Positions 7,768 to 15,127 of a DNA stretch of 34,284 nt are shown here, piece after piece. The stretch's first letter is position 1. Each line of letters begins with the position of its first letter. The stretch comes from Methanolobus bombayensis. GTDB lineage: Archaea > Halobacteriota > Methanosarcinia > Methanosarcinales > Methanosarcinaceae. The notes under the pieces were generated by a model, which saw nothing but the letters and a program-made list of their open reading frames with translations, did no database searches and was not told the DNA's origin. The position numbers and the translations under genes were made by a program. The stretch lies in contig NZ_JAGGKD010000020.1 of the NCBI RefSeq assembly GCF_017873415.1, positions 1 to 34,284 of the forward strand, given 5' to 3'.

Positions 7768-8559
7768 ATGATAGACTTTTTTGACCTTTACCTTGCAGAA
7801 GATTGCCCATACGGAGACGAAACTACCGAATTCCTTGAGATAGGGGGCAATGGCCGGATTCGTATAAAATCAAGGGAACATGGTGTTGCTGCATGTATGG
7901 ATGACCTTGCGGCTTTCTACAGGAAAAATGGTCTTGAAGTCGTGAACATGGTTCCAGATGGGAATGAGTTCAACCCGAACGATGTTATTTTTGAAGCTCA
8001 GGGTGACCTGCCAACCATTTTCAAACTCTGGAGAATATCACAGACATTCCTTTCAATGGTCTGTGCCATTGCATCAAAAACACGCTTTGCTGTTGAGCTT
8101 GCAAGAAAATCAAATCCTGATATAATGGTGGCAACAAGCCGCAAGACACATCCTGGATTCAGGAAATATGAGCTTAAGGCAGTAAAAATAGGTGGAGGTG
8201 ACCATCACCGCAATTCCCTTAGTGATTCTATTCTTGTCACACAGAACCACCTTGATGTCATGGAAAAGCAGGTAAATCTCAGGGCAATGCGTAAGATCGA
8301 GATCGAGCCAAGAACCAGGGAAGAAGCTCTGGAAGCTGCTCCGGTGGCAGACATACTTTTACTTGACCATTACAGCCCGGAAGAGCTGGAAACTTTCGTA
8401 CCGGAACTGAGGGCACTGAATGCACATCTTGAGATCGCTGTCGGTGGTATTGACCTTCAAATGGTCTCTGATTATGCAAAACATGTGGACTTTATAGTCA
8501 CTACTGCTCCTTATTATGCAAAACCTCTTGATCTGACTTCCAAGATCAGAAGAATGTAA
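7768..8559 (+). CDS. ModD/NadC-like phosphoribosyltransferase
   Basis: This 263-residue protein has the quinolinate phosphoribosyltransferase fold. The N-terminus DCPYGDETTE (12-21) matches the family opening. The core ATSRKTHPGFRKYELKAV (about 118-135), followed by GGGDHHRNSLSDSILV, carries the phosphate and PRPP-binding Arg, Lys and His residues. LLLDHYSPEEL and the later AVGGID strand complete the barrel. The THPGFRK spacing and HHRNSLSD sequence fit the ModD subgroup at least as well as true NadC. ModD is named for its location in molybdate transport operons and its reaction is not firmly known. No molybdate transport gene is nearby and no nadA or nadB partner is in the window, so the substrate is open. 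The ATG has GGTGA five bases upstream. Confidence 0.8.
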   Translation: MIDFFDLYLAEDCPYGDETTEFLEIGGNGRIRIKSREHGVAACMDDLAAFYRKNGLEVVNMVPDGNEFNPNDVIFEAQGDLPTIFKLWRISQTFLSMVCAIASKTRFAVELARKSNPDIMVATSRKTHPGFRKYELKAVKIGGGDHHRNSLSDSILVTQNHLDVMEKQVNLRAMRKIEIEPRTREEALEAAPVADILLLDHYSPEELETFVPELRALNAHLEIAVGGIDLQMVSDYAKHVDFIVTTAPYYAKPLDLTSKIRRM

Positions 8560-8754
8560 TTATATGCTAGACGGAAGTCTTATATAGAATTGCTCACATG
8601 GTTGTGTATACAACGTGCATCACCGTTCAAAAGGGACATATAATTTGCTGGGACAAATTAATAGTAGGAAAAGTCATTCCTATTAATGATGCATTCTTGT
8701 ATCGATAAGTAAAAATAATTTATTCATCGACTATACAACAAAGAGGTGTATTAT
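8560..8754 (+). promoter_or_regulatory. Promoter region of the thioredoxin gene, two TATA-like boxes
   Basis: TCTTATATAG (8578-8587) is a good TATA box and the near-palindrome GTTGTGTATACAAC (8601-8614, six of seven pairs) lies where its transcript would start. A second box, ACATATAATTT (8636-8646), is followed by an imperfect hairpin: ATTAATAGTAGGAA (8657-8670) against TTCCTATTAAT (8677-8687) with a three-base bulge. The gene may therefore have two starts, with an operator on the first. This is inference from sequence alone. Confidence 0.45.
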
Positions 8755-9024
8755 ATGAGCAAAGTAGAACTTTTAGATTTCAGTGCAACCTGGTGCGGAC
8801 CATGTAAGATGCAGAAGCCTCATCTTGAAAAGGTTGAAGCTGAACTTGCAGGTCAGATTGATGTTAAGGTCGTTGATGTAGACCAGAACCAGAGCCTTGC
8901 AGCACAATATGGTATTCAGGCAGTACCTACACTTATCATTCTCAAAGACGGAGAAGTGGCAAAGCGCTTTACAGGCCTTACCACCTCAGGAATCCTCCTT
9001 GAGGAACTTAAAAAGGTGCTTTAA
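8755..9024 (+). CDS. trxA: Thioredoxin
   Basis: This is a short archaeal thioredoxin (89 residues) with the classical active site WCGPC at 13-17 (C14 and C17), the cis-proline segment AVPTLIILKDG and the closing GLTTSGILLEELKKVL helix. It reduces protein disulfides in the cytoplasm; the reductase partner is not in the window. The chosen ATG at 8755 has AGAGGTG (8742-8748) at ideal spacing. An in-frame GTG at 8746 is part of that ribosome site. The gene is monocistronic: it has its own promoter region, and a hairpin terminator overlaps its last codons and stop. Confidence 0.95.
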   Translation: MSKVELLDFSATWCGPCKMQKPHLEKVEAELAGQIDVKVVDVDQNQSLAAQYGIQAVPTLIILKDGEVAKRFTGLTTSGILLEELKKVL

Positions 9025-9056
9025 GCACCTGAATTTTGTTTTTTATTCTTGTTTTT
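9014..9056 (+). terminator. Hairpin terminator overlapping the thioredoxin stop codon
   Basis: AGGTGC (9014-9019) pairs with GCACCT (9025-9030) around TTTAA, which includes the TAA stop. A T-rich tract runs to about 9056. The terminator stem is made of coding sequence. Confidence 0.75.
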
Positions 9057-9132
9057 AGCCAATTCATAACATCCTGTTTTCATCTGTTTTTGAAAAAGCG
9101 TAAATAGCTTAAGCTCATTCCAGTTTCGAGGG

Positions 9133-10155
9133 ATGCAGAAATTGAAAGAACTGGTTGAGCTTGGTGTAATGATTTTCAGGGAGAAGAATTCCCGCGGTTC
9201 GTTCAAACCACATCTTTCTATTAAGTTCAGATCAACCGAAGGAAAACTTGTAACTTTTTCTATTGATACAACCCGTACTCCTGCAAAATACCAGCAACCT
9301 GATGCTTATCTTATCACCCATGCACATTCTGACCATCATGGCAAATCCGCAATGCTTTCTGACCTTTCAGTCTGCTCTGAAAAGACTGCTCTTGCACTTG
9401 AGATCCGCCATGACCGTAAATATGCAGGCAGGACATTCAAGGTTGGAGAAACCATTGAGGTCAGCGGCGTAAAAATCCACTCATTCCCGAATTTCCATAC
9501 AGTAGGTTCTGTAGCGTTCATGTGGGAAAATGAACTTGGAACACGCATACTTGTCACAGGTGACGTGAAAGATGCCTCCATGCTTCCTGAATGTGATCTC
9601 CTGATAACCGAAGCAAACTACGGTGATCCAGGTGACACAACCTGCTTCTTTGATGATGACCTGGAAGGTTTTGAGAACGCTTTCAGGGACAATCCTTCAA
9701 TTGCTTTTGGAGCCTATGCATTCGGCAAAGCCCAGAGAGCTGTGGAATTGCTGAGGGGTTTTGGTTATGATGGTATCATTGAAATGGATGAAAAATCACT
9801 TCCACTTACACGTACTCTTCTTGAAGGTGCTGGAGAACTTGAATATCTGGGGAATTGCTGCGGTGACAGTATAAGTATTGTACCACCCTGGGACCTGGAC
9901 AAACTCCCCTCCGATATATCCAAGTTCGTAATGACAGGACGCAGTGATTATCGCTATCCTTCAATCCAGATAAGCGACCATCTTGATGCACGGGGACTTG
10001 TTGATATGGTGGAAAAAATCAATCCTGAGTTTACGGTTGTCTATCATCCTAACGGCCATCGTCCCGGAAGATTTGCAAAACATCTCGATTCGATCGGTTT
10101 TAATGCACTTTCCATTGATAAGATCGAGAATGTACTGAGCAATGAATTTGTATGA
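9133..10155 (+). CDS. Metallo-beta-lactamase-fold protein, RNA-processing exonuclease type
   Basis: The 340-residue protein has the zinc-binding signature THAHSDHHG (H63, H65, D67, H68), a further histidine in FPNFHTVGS (H122) and an aspartate in VTGDVKD (D144). A late histidine is in VVYHPNGHRPGRF. The order of motifs resembles SNM1/CPSF-type nucleases and the archaeal group annotated as exonucleases of the beta-lactamase fold. A nuclease or phosphodiesterase activity is likely, but the substrate is unknown and the beta-CASP insert is short. GAGGG abuts the ATG at 9133, which is too close to work well as a ribosome site. A TATA-like GCGTAAATAGC near 9099 suggests a short or absent leader. 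A later in-frame ATG at 9169 is possible. Confidence 0.75.
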   Translation: MQKLKELVELGVMIFREKNSRGSFKPHLSIKFRSTEGKLVTFSIDTTRTPAKYQQPDAYLITHAHSDHHGKSAMLSDLSVCSEKTALALEIRHDRKYAGRTFKVGETIEVSGVKIHSFPNFHTVGSVAFMWENELGTRILVTGDVKDASMLPECDLLITEANYGDPGDTTCFFDDDLEGFENAFRDNPSIAFGAYAFGKAQRAVELLRGFGYDGIIEMDEKSLPLTRTLLEGAGELEYLGNCCGDSISIVPPWDLDKLPSDISKFVMTGRSDYRYPSIQISDHLDARGLVDMVEKINPEFTVVYHPNGHRPGRFAKHLDSIGFNALSIDKIENVLSNEFV

Positions 10156-10178
10156 AGTTCTCCCTTTTAGGATAAACA

Positions 10179-10188
10179 TTTATATAAG
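10179..10188 (+). promoter_or_regulatory. TATA box of the EMC6-like gene
   Basis: TTTATATAAG matches the archaeal TATA consensus and predicts transcription from about 10210, leaving a leader of about 35 bases that contains the AGGAG ribosome site at 10228-10232. Confidence 0.55.
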
Positions 10189-10243
10189 TACTTGATTTTA
10201 TAGTACCCAGACTATCCAAGTTGTACCAGGAGATCAGATCAAT

Positions 10244-10657
10244 TTGTCAAAATCATCCAATAAAAAGCCGTCAGTGACTAAAAGTGAAGCAAAGTCCACT
10301 GATGATGCAAAACCAGCTCCTACTAAACCTCGATCCGGAAGGTCACAGTTCAAAATGAGAACGCCGGAGGAAAAGAGGCAGGCTCATAAGGAGGGAATCA
10401 TCAAAACGGCAGTTGCCTCTATCGTAGGTATAGCAGCAGGTATAATTGCCTATTTGCAGCTTGGTGTAGGTGATGACCCTACAATCAAATGGTATGTTAT
10501 AATGATGTTCATAGTAGGTATCTCCTTCTATGTAATGAAATTCACATTCCCTATATTCAAGATCAAACCGAAAGAGTTTGGCTTTAAGGACTGGTTCTAT
10601 GTTGAGTTCATAGTTATTGACTTTTGTCTTGTGACATGGACATTGCTTCTGAATTGA
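10244..10657 (+). CDS. EMC6-like archaeal membrane protein
   Basis: The 137-residue protein has a charged, Lys/Ser/Pro-rich N-terminal tail (1-50) and three membrane segments at about 53-72, 82-105 and 117-136. This matches the archaeal EMC6-like family, proposed partners of the EMC3/YidC-type insertase in placing membrane proteins. The start is TTG at 10244; no ATG is available before the tail, and AGGAGATCAGATC lies just upstream, so the unusual start is well supported. It sits before ABCE1 with 58 bases between and may be co-transcribed with it, although the gap is T-rich. NAC lies in the same region, so several nascent-chain factors are loosely grouped here. Confidence 0.75.
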   Translation: MSKSSNKKPSVTKSEAKSTDDAKPAPTKPRSGRSQFKMRTPEEKRQAHKEGIIKTAVASIVGIAAGIIAYLQLGVGDDPTIKWYVIMMFIVGISFYVMKFTFPIFKIKPKEFGFKDWFYVEFIVIDFCLVTWTLLLN

Positions 10658-10715
10658 TCTTCTATTTTTGTCTTTATCACTTTATTTAACTAACTTTTAC
10701 TAACAGGGATCTTAC

Positions 10716-12488
10716 ATGCGAATTGCCATATTGAACAAGGACAGATGTCAGCCAAGACGTTGCAGTCACGAGTGTGAAAAATACTGTCCCCGTGTGAGAA
10801 CGGGTGACGAGACCATCATCTTCGGAGAGGATGGAAAACCGATAATATCCGAAGAAATGTGTGTTGGTTGTGGTATCTGTATCCACAAATGTCCCTTTGA
10901 AGCTATAATGATCATTGGTCTTCCTGAAGCACTTAATGAGCCAACGCACAGGTATGGTCCGAATGGATTTGCCCTGTATGGCCTGCCGGTTCCCCAGGTT
11001 GGAAAAGTAACTGGTATTCTTGGTCCGAATGGTATAGGTAAAAGTACCGCAGTGCAGATTCTTTCAGGCACGTTGGTTCCTAATTTTTCAGAGGAGAATG
11101 GTAATTGGGAAAGAGTTCTTGAGCACTATGCAGGAACAGCTCTTTATGATTATTTCAGTGACGTAGTTGACGGGAACATCAAAGTTTCACAGAAACCCCA
11201 GTATGTGGACATGATCCCAAAGGCTTTCAAAGGCAAAACAAGTGAACTTCTCGATAAGACTGATGAAAGAGGTATGCTCCCTGAACTTGTTGAGCGCCTG
11301 AACCTTTCACATGTAATGGACCGCAAGATCACAGAGCTTAGTGGCGGTGAACTCCAGAGGGTTGCCATCGCAGCCTGTGCTGCCAAAGATGCAGATTTCT
11401 ACTTCTTTGACGAGATTAGTCCGTATCTCGATATCTATCAGCGTATCAATTCAGCCAAGCTTATTCAGGAAATGGCAGAAGATAAAGCTGTACTTGTTGT
11501 TGAACACGACCTTGCTATACTTGACATGCTTGCGGATGTTGTCCATGTAGCATACGGTGAACCCGGTGGTTATGGTGTCATCACTCATCCAAAGGGTGTT
11601 CGCATCGCAATCAACCAGTATCTAAAAGGCTATCTTCCTGAAGAGAATGTACGTGTCCGCCCTGAAACAATTAAGTTCGAGGTTCATCCTCCAAGGGTTG
11701 AGACCGATGTCAATACTCTTGTTGACTACGATGCATTCTCCAAAAAGTACGGTGAAGGATTCTCACTTTCAACAGATGGCGGTTCACTGAAAGAAGGTGA
11801 AGTTCTGGGAATAGTAGGTCCCAATGGTATCGGTAAATCCACATTTGTCAAGATACTTGCAGGTGAGGTCGAACCTGATGAAGGGGAACTTGACCTCGAT
11901 ATTAAAATAGCATACAAGCCGCAGTACATCAAGGCAGATACTCCGATACCTGTACAAAATTTCCTGCGTGGCATCTCTAACAAGTTTGACAGCAGTTATT
12001 TCCAGACAGAGATTGCAAAGCCATTGAACATTGAACGATTATATGAACGCATGGTTACAGAGCTCAGTGGTGGTGAACTCCAGAGAGTTGCCATTGCAGC
12101 ATGTCTCTGTCAGGATGCTGACATGTATATTCTTGACGAGCCAAGTGCCCATCTTGATGTAGAACAGCGTTCCATGGCAACAAAGGTCATCAAGAGATTC
12201 GCAGAGAACAACAGTAAGACCGCAATGGTCGTTGACCACGATATATATATGATCGATATGCTCAGCGAGCGTCTCATAGTCTTTGAAGGTGAACCTGCGG
12301 TATATGGTAAGGCGCATGTGCCTTCCAGCATGCAGGATGGTATGAATAAGTTCCTGGCAAATCTGGATATCACATTCAGGCGTGATGAAGATACTTCCCG
12401 TCCAAGAGTAAACAAAAAGGATTCAAGACTTGACAGGGAACAGAAATCCAAGGGCGAATATTATTATCACAATGTTGCTGATGAATGA
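10716..12488 (+). CDS. Ribosome recycling ATPase ABCE1 (RLI)
   Basis: ABCE1 splits ribosomes after termination, using two ABC domains and two 4Fe-4S clusters. The 590-residue product has both cluster motifs: C11, C16, C20 and C24 in the first, and C49, C52, C55 and C59 in MCVGCGICIHKCP. The first ABC domain has Walker A GPNGIGKS at 103-110, signature LSGGELQRVAIAA and Walker B FFDEISPYLD. The second repeats GPNGIGKS and LSGGELQRVAIAAC, with ILDEPSAHLD. The LSGGELQR sequence and the hinge region are typical. Length and domain order are complete. The C-terminal 40 residues are charged. A perfect 8-base hairpin overlaps the stop codon. Confidence 0.97.
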   Translation: MRIAILNKDRCQPRRCSHECEKYCPRVRTGDETIIFGEDGKPIISEEMCVGCGICIHKCPFEAIMIIGLPEALNEPTHRYGPNGFALYGLPVPQVGKVTGILGPNGIGKSTAVQILSGTLVPNFSEENGNWERVLEHYAGTALYDYFSDVVDGNIKVSQKPQYVDMIPKAFKGKTSELLDKTDERGMLPELVERLNLSHVMDRKITELSGGELQRVAIAACAAKDADFYFFDEISPYLDIYQRINSAKLIQEMAEDKAVLVVEHDLAILDMLADVVHVAYGEPGGYGVITHPKGVRIAINQYLKGYLPEENVRVRPETIKFEVHPPRVETDVNTLVDYDAFSKKYGEGFSLSTDGGSLKEGEVLGIVGPNGIGKSTFVKILAGEVEPDEGELDLDIKIAYKPQYIKADTPIPVQNFLRGISNKFDSSYFQTEIAKPLNIERLYERMVTELSGGELQRVAIAACLCQDADMYILDEPSAHLDVEQRSMATKVIKRFAENNSKTAMVVDHDIYMIDMLSERLIVFEGEPAVYGKAHVPSSMQDGMNKFLANLDITFRRDEDTSRPRVNKKDSRLDREQKSKGEYYYHNVADE

Positions 12489-12512
12489 TTGTTCATCAGA
12501 ATCTCTTTTCTT
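12478..12512 (+). terminator. Hairpin terminator overlapping the ABCE1 stop codon
   Basis: CTGATGAA (12478-12485) and TTCATCAG (12492-12499) form a perfect 8-base stem around TGATTG, which includes the TGA stop. A pyrimidine/T-rich stretch follows. It separates the gene from the convergent hydrolase gene. Confidence 0.7.
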
Positions 12513-12534
12513 TACTTCCTCAAAATGCACTGAT

Positions 12535-13329
12535 TCAATCCAGCTCTTCTTCCAGTGCTTGATAAAACTCTTCGGAAGCATATCTTTCAAGCCATGGATA
12601 ATGCCCGCAGTTCTCAAGCAGTATGAACCTGAAGTTTTCCATTATTTGTGAGAGAGGTTCCCTCACACCTTCGTATGGATGCGGGTCATAGTCTCCATGT
12701 ATGGCAATTACCGGACAATGGATTTCTTTTCCCATTCTCAGGAGCTTTTTCGATCTCCTGAGATAGTCGGCTTCTTCCCATACTCTTTTGTTGAGATTAT
12801 AGCAATCATGGCAATGTTCCGGATTGATCTTCCACATGGATTCCATATCAAAGGAATCAGCATAGGACATCAGTTTTCCGAATCTGGCAAAAACATTATT
12901 CTTGTTGCGTACAGCAGGATCGTTCATGCTTGTACTCAGATGCAGATATTCCTGTCTCCCACTTTCACCAAGTCTTTCCAGTCTGGTGCTCATGATAAAC
13001 CTGGAGTAATGTTCTTCGAATGGTCCGCTGGAGACAAGAATGAGCTTTTTTACATATTTTGGATAGCGGGAGGTAAACATAAAAGCCAGCCATGCACCCC
13101 ATGAATGTCCTATCAATGTCAACGGCATATTTGCATGTTTTTTAAGCATCGCTTTTAGTTCATTGATCTGTCCTTCGATGCTCATGGCAGTCTGCAATGG
13201 TTCCAGTACGCCATGTTTATGTGAAAGTTGTTTTGCCAGTTCAGTCACAGTTCCGGGAGCACCGGGCCCACCATGAATAACTGCAATTTCATAGGGTTCA
13301 TGTCCGTGTTTCATTGGGTTAGAATGCAT
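12535..13329 (-). CDS. Alpha/beta hydrolase, proline iminopeptidase-like
   Basis: The 264-residue cytoplasmic protein has the oxyanion-hole motif HGGPG (19-23), the nucleophile elbow GHSWGA with S76, an acidic HGDYDPHP segment (D213/D215) and the catalytic histidine H243 in CGHYPW. HGGPG followed by GHSWG is the pattern of proline iminopeptidases and related hydrolases, but the protein is shorter than classical PIP (about 310-320 residues) and has a reduced cap, so the substrate is unknown. No signal peptide is seen. It is transcribed away from the AIM24 gene. A minus-strand TATA-like element near 13349-13361 is 26 bases from the ATG, suggesting a leaderless message. The family is widespread in bacteria and transfer is possible but not shown. 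Confidence 0.85.
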   Translation of the reverse strand: MHSNPMKHGHEPYEIAVIHGGPGAPGTVTELAKQLSHKHGVLEPLQTAMSIEGQINELKAMLKKHANMPLTLIGHSWGAWLAFMFTSRYPKYVKKLILVSSGPFEEHYSRFIMSTRLERLGESGRQEYLHLSTSMNDPAVRNKNNVFARFGKLMSYADSFDMESMWKINPEHCHDCYNLNKRVWEEADYLRRSKKLLRMGKEIHCPVIAIHGDYDPHPYEGVREPLSQIMENFRFILLENCGHYPWLERYASEEFYQALEEELD

Positions 13330-13438
13330 TTTGTAATCCTACAGTTAAGATATATTTATATGCTATGCATTTATATATTAATTCCCAAAAGCAAAGTTAA
13401 TTTACCTTGGTACATTTTCTCACCTGGATGTGGTATTA
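13330..13438. promoter_or_regulatory. Divergent promoter region, hydrolase and AIM24 genes
   Basis: The minus-strand TATA (TATAAATATA, about 13349-13361) and plus-strand TATA (TTTATATATT, 13370-13379) lie within 30 bases of each other. The predicted starts are near 13329 for the hydrolase and 13400 for the AIM24 gene. The two polymerases would share the same short region. Confidence 0.5.
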
Positions 13439-14272
13439 ATGGCGGAAAGTAAATTCTATAACAACATCAACATTCTTGACAGTGTCGACAAGGGCAATTT
13501 CAAAGCCGAGATCATAGAGTATAAATCTCTTGAAGGAAGCAAGGATCCTTCGCTTGCAAGGAACCTTTACTATGTACAACAAGCAGGAATGACCCTTAAA
13601 CAGGTAAAGGTCACATTGAATAATAGCGGAGTAATAGTAGAGCCAGGAGCTCTTTATTTCCAGAAAGGCAACATCTCATGTGACGCAAATATAGGTGGTG
13701 TTGGCGGACTTGCAAAAAAGATGCTAAAGAACAAACTCACAAATGAGTCTGCTTTCAATCCTCTTTACAAGGGCAGTGGTGAGATCTTCCTTGAACCAAG
13801 TTTCAGTCATTTTATCATTGTAAATCTTGAAAATGGTTCTATAATTGTGGATAAGGGTATCTTCTACTGTTCCGAATCAACTCTTGAAGTAGGAGTAGCC
13901 TCCCAGAAGAACATTTCTGCAGGTCTTTTTGGCGGAGAAGGATGGTTCCAGACAAAAATAAGCGGAACAGGTACATGCATACTGGAAAGTCCGGTTCCTA
14001 TGTGTGAGATACTGAAATACAACCTTGATAATGAACGTCTTCAGGTTGATGGTAATTTTGCTCTTCTGAGATCAGATTCCGTAAAGTTCAGTGTTGAAAG
14101 GTCAGGAAAGGGAATTGCAGGTAAGCTTACATCCGGGGAAGGTCTTCTTCAGACATTCGAAGGAACAGGTGCCGTATGGCTCGCACCAACCCAACCGGTC
14201 TATAATTCTATTACAGCAGGTACTGTTTCATCGCTTGCTGCAGCACCATATAACAGGAACAATCCCGCATAA
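13439..14272 (+). CDS. AIM24 family protein
   Basis: The 277-residue product is rich in beta strands and glycine, with the AIM24/TRAP-like fold pattern. Recognisable parts are an ALYFQKGNISCDANIGG segment, a long middle strand series, GLFGGEGWFQTKISGTG and KLTSGEGLLQTFEGTGAVWL near the end. The family is found in bacteria, archaea and mitochondria. In yeast it is linked to inner-membrane organisation; in prokaryotes the function is unknown. No signal peptide or membrane segment is seen. The N-terminal extension of about 60 residues before the barrel and the short Asn/Pro tail are typical variable parts. I chose the ATG at 13439; an in-frame GTG at 13430 would add three residues. A hairpin terminator follows. 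Confidence 0.85.
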   Translation: MAESKFYNNINILDSVDKGNFKAEIIEYKSLEGSKDPSLARNLYYVQQAGMTLKQVKVTLNNSGVIVEPGALYFQKGNISCDANIGGVGGLAKKMLKNKLTNESAFNPLYKGSGEIFLEPSFSHFIIVNLENGSIIVDKGIFYCSESTLEVGVASQKNISAGLFGGEGWFQTKISGTGTCILESPVPMCEILKYNLDNERLQVDGNFALLRSDSVKFSVERSGKGIAGKLTSGEGLLQTFEGTGAVWLAPTQPVYNSITAGTVSSLAAAPYNRNNPA

Positions 14273-14273
14273 A

Positions 14274-14302
14274 AGGAGCAGATTGCTCCTCTTTATTTTT
14301 TA
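14274..14302 (+). terminator. Hairpin terminator after the AIM24 gene
   Basis: AGGAGCA (14274-14280), loop GAT and TGCTCCT (14284-14290) form a perfect 7-base stem followed by CTTTATTTTTTA. It starts one base after the stop codon. Confidence 0.8.
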
Positions 14303-14336
14303 GAATCTTTTCATCCGGTTCTTGTGACTTTAATTT

Positions 14337-14627
14337 TCATACTGCTTCTTCCCCTTTGCTGAAACTTCTGGCATAGCTGTAAGCCTGATATATATTGTAC
14401 AACCAGAATGCAATGAATATAAGTATCGGAACCATCAGGTAAAATGTAATTATGAGTATAAAGGCCAGCACAAAATAAAATGACCCTCTGCCAAAATCAC
14501 CGTTATACATCTGCCCCAGTCCTGGATAAACCGCAGAATACAGTCCGGCTTTCCATGGAACTGGCTTGAAATGTTCGTCCGGGTTTATTGTTTCATGATT
14601 ATTTTGTATCTTTTCTTCCTCATCCAT
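14337..14627 (-). CDS. Small TM2-like membrane protein
   Basis: The 96-residue protein has a charged N-terminus (1-25) and then AVYPGLGQMYNGDFGRG (32-48), the hallmark of TM2-type and related small membrane proteins. Two hydrophobic segments follow (about 49-64 and 66-80), with NIYQAYSYA at the end. The function is unknown. The ATG has GGGGAG five bases upstream. It is the last gene of the five-gene membrane operon, 59 bases after the previous one, and no strong hairpin follows it. Confidence 0.75.
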   Translation of the reverse strand: MDEEEKIQNNHETINPDEHFKPVPWKAGLYSAVYPGLGQMYNGDFGRGSFYFVLAFILIITFYLMVPILIFIAFWLYNIYQAYSYARSFSKGEEAV

Positions 14628-14686
14628 ACAGACTCCCCACTAATCTATACTAAAGATGCACTTTTTGCATAACAGCTTTATCCCGC

Positions 14687-15100
14687 TTATTTTTGCCTGT
14701 TTAGGATTCTTTTGGCTTTTCCTATGGCATCGTACACAATCTTATCTAATCCTGCGGAAATACTGGTTTTATTGCTGCCATCAGGATTTTTCTTCATCTT
14801 CATTCCTTTACCAAGATACCAGGTAAGGAATTCTGTGTACAGGATCACTCCTATTAGTGTGGACCAGAGCATCAGCAATATGTGAAAGTTATTTACAGGC
14901 ACAAGTCCGTTTGCCAGTGACATCTGCTCGACGGAAAGAAAAGCTATTGATATGTCCGGTATCATCAGAATGAATATCAGTGGTACTACAATTAAAATAA
15001 TAAGTGCAAGTCTGGATGACATATTGATAAGGACAAAGAGCACTACAATGGCGAATAAAGCAAAAAGCATTGATGACCCTATAAACGCTGCAATGTTCAT
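14687..15100 (-). CDS. Membrane protein of unknown function in the permease operon
   Basis: I do not recognise this 137-residue protein. It has three hydrophobic stretches in the first half (about 5-26, 29-56 with a break) and another at about 72-95. A basic cytoplasmic tail follows (LGKGMKMKKNPDGSNK and then a helix ending KRILNRQK). Reading the ATG at 15100 is supported by AGGA eight bases upstream. It lies 27 bases after the large surface protein gene and 59 before the TM2-like gene, so it probably belongs to the same transcript. Confidence 0.7.
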   Translation of the reverse strand: MNIAAFIGSSMLFALFAIVVLFVLINMSSRLALIILIVVPLIFILMIPDISIAFLSVEQMSLANGLVPVNNFHILLMLWSTLIGVILYTEFLTWYLGKGMKMKKNPDGSNKTSISAGLDKIVYDAIGKAKRILNRQK

Positions 15101-15127
15101 ACTCTTTTCCTGATAAATATTTTGACA

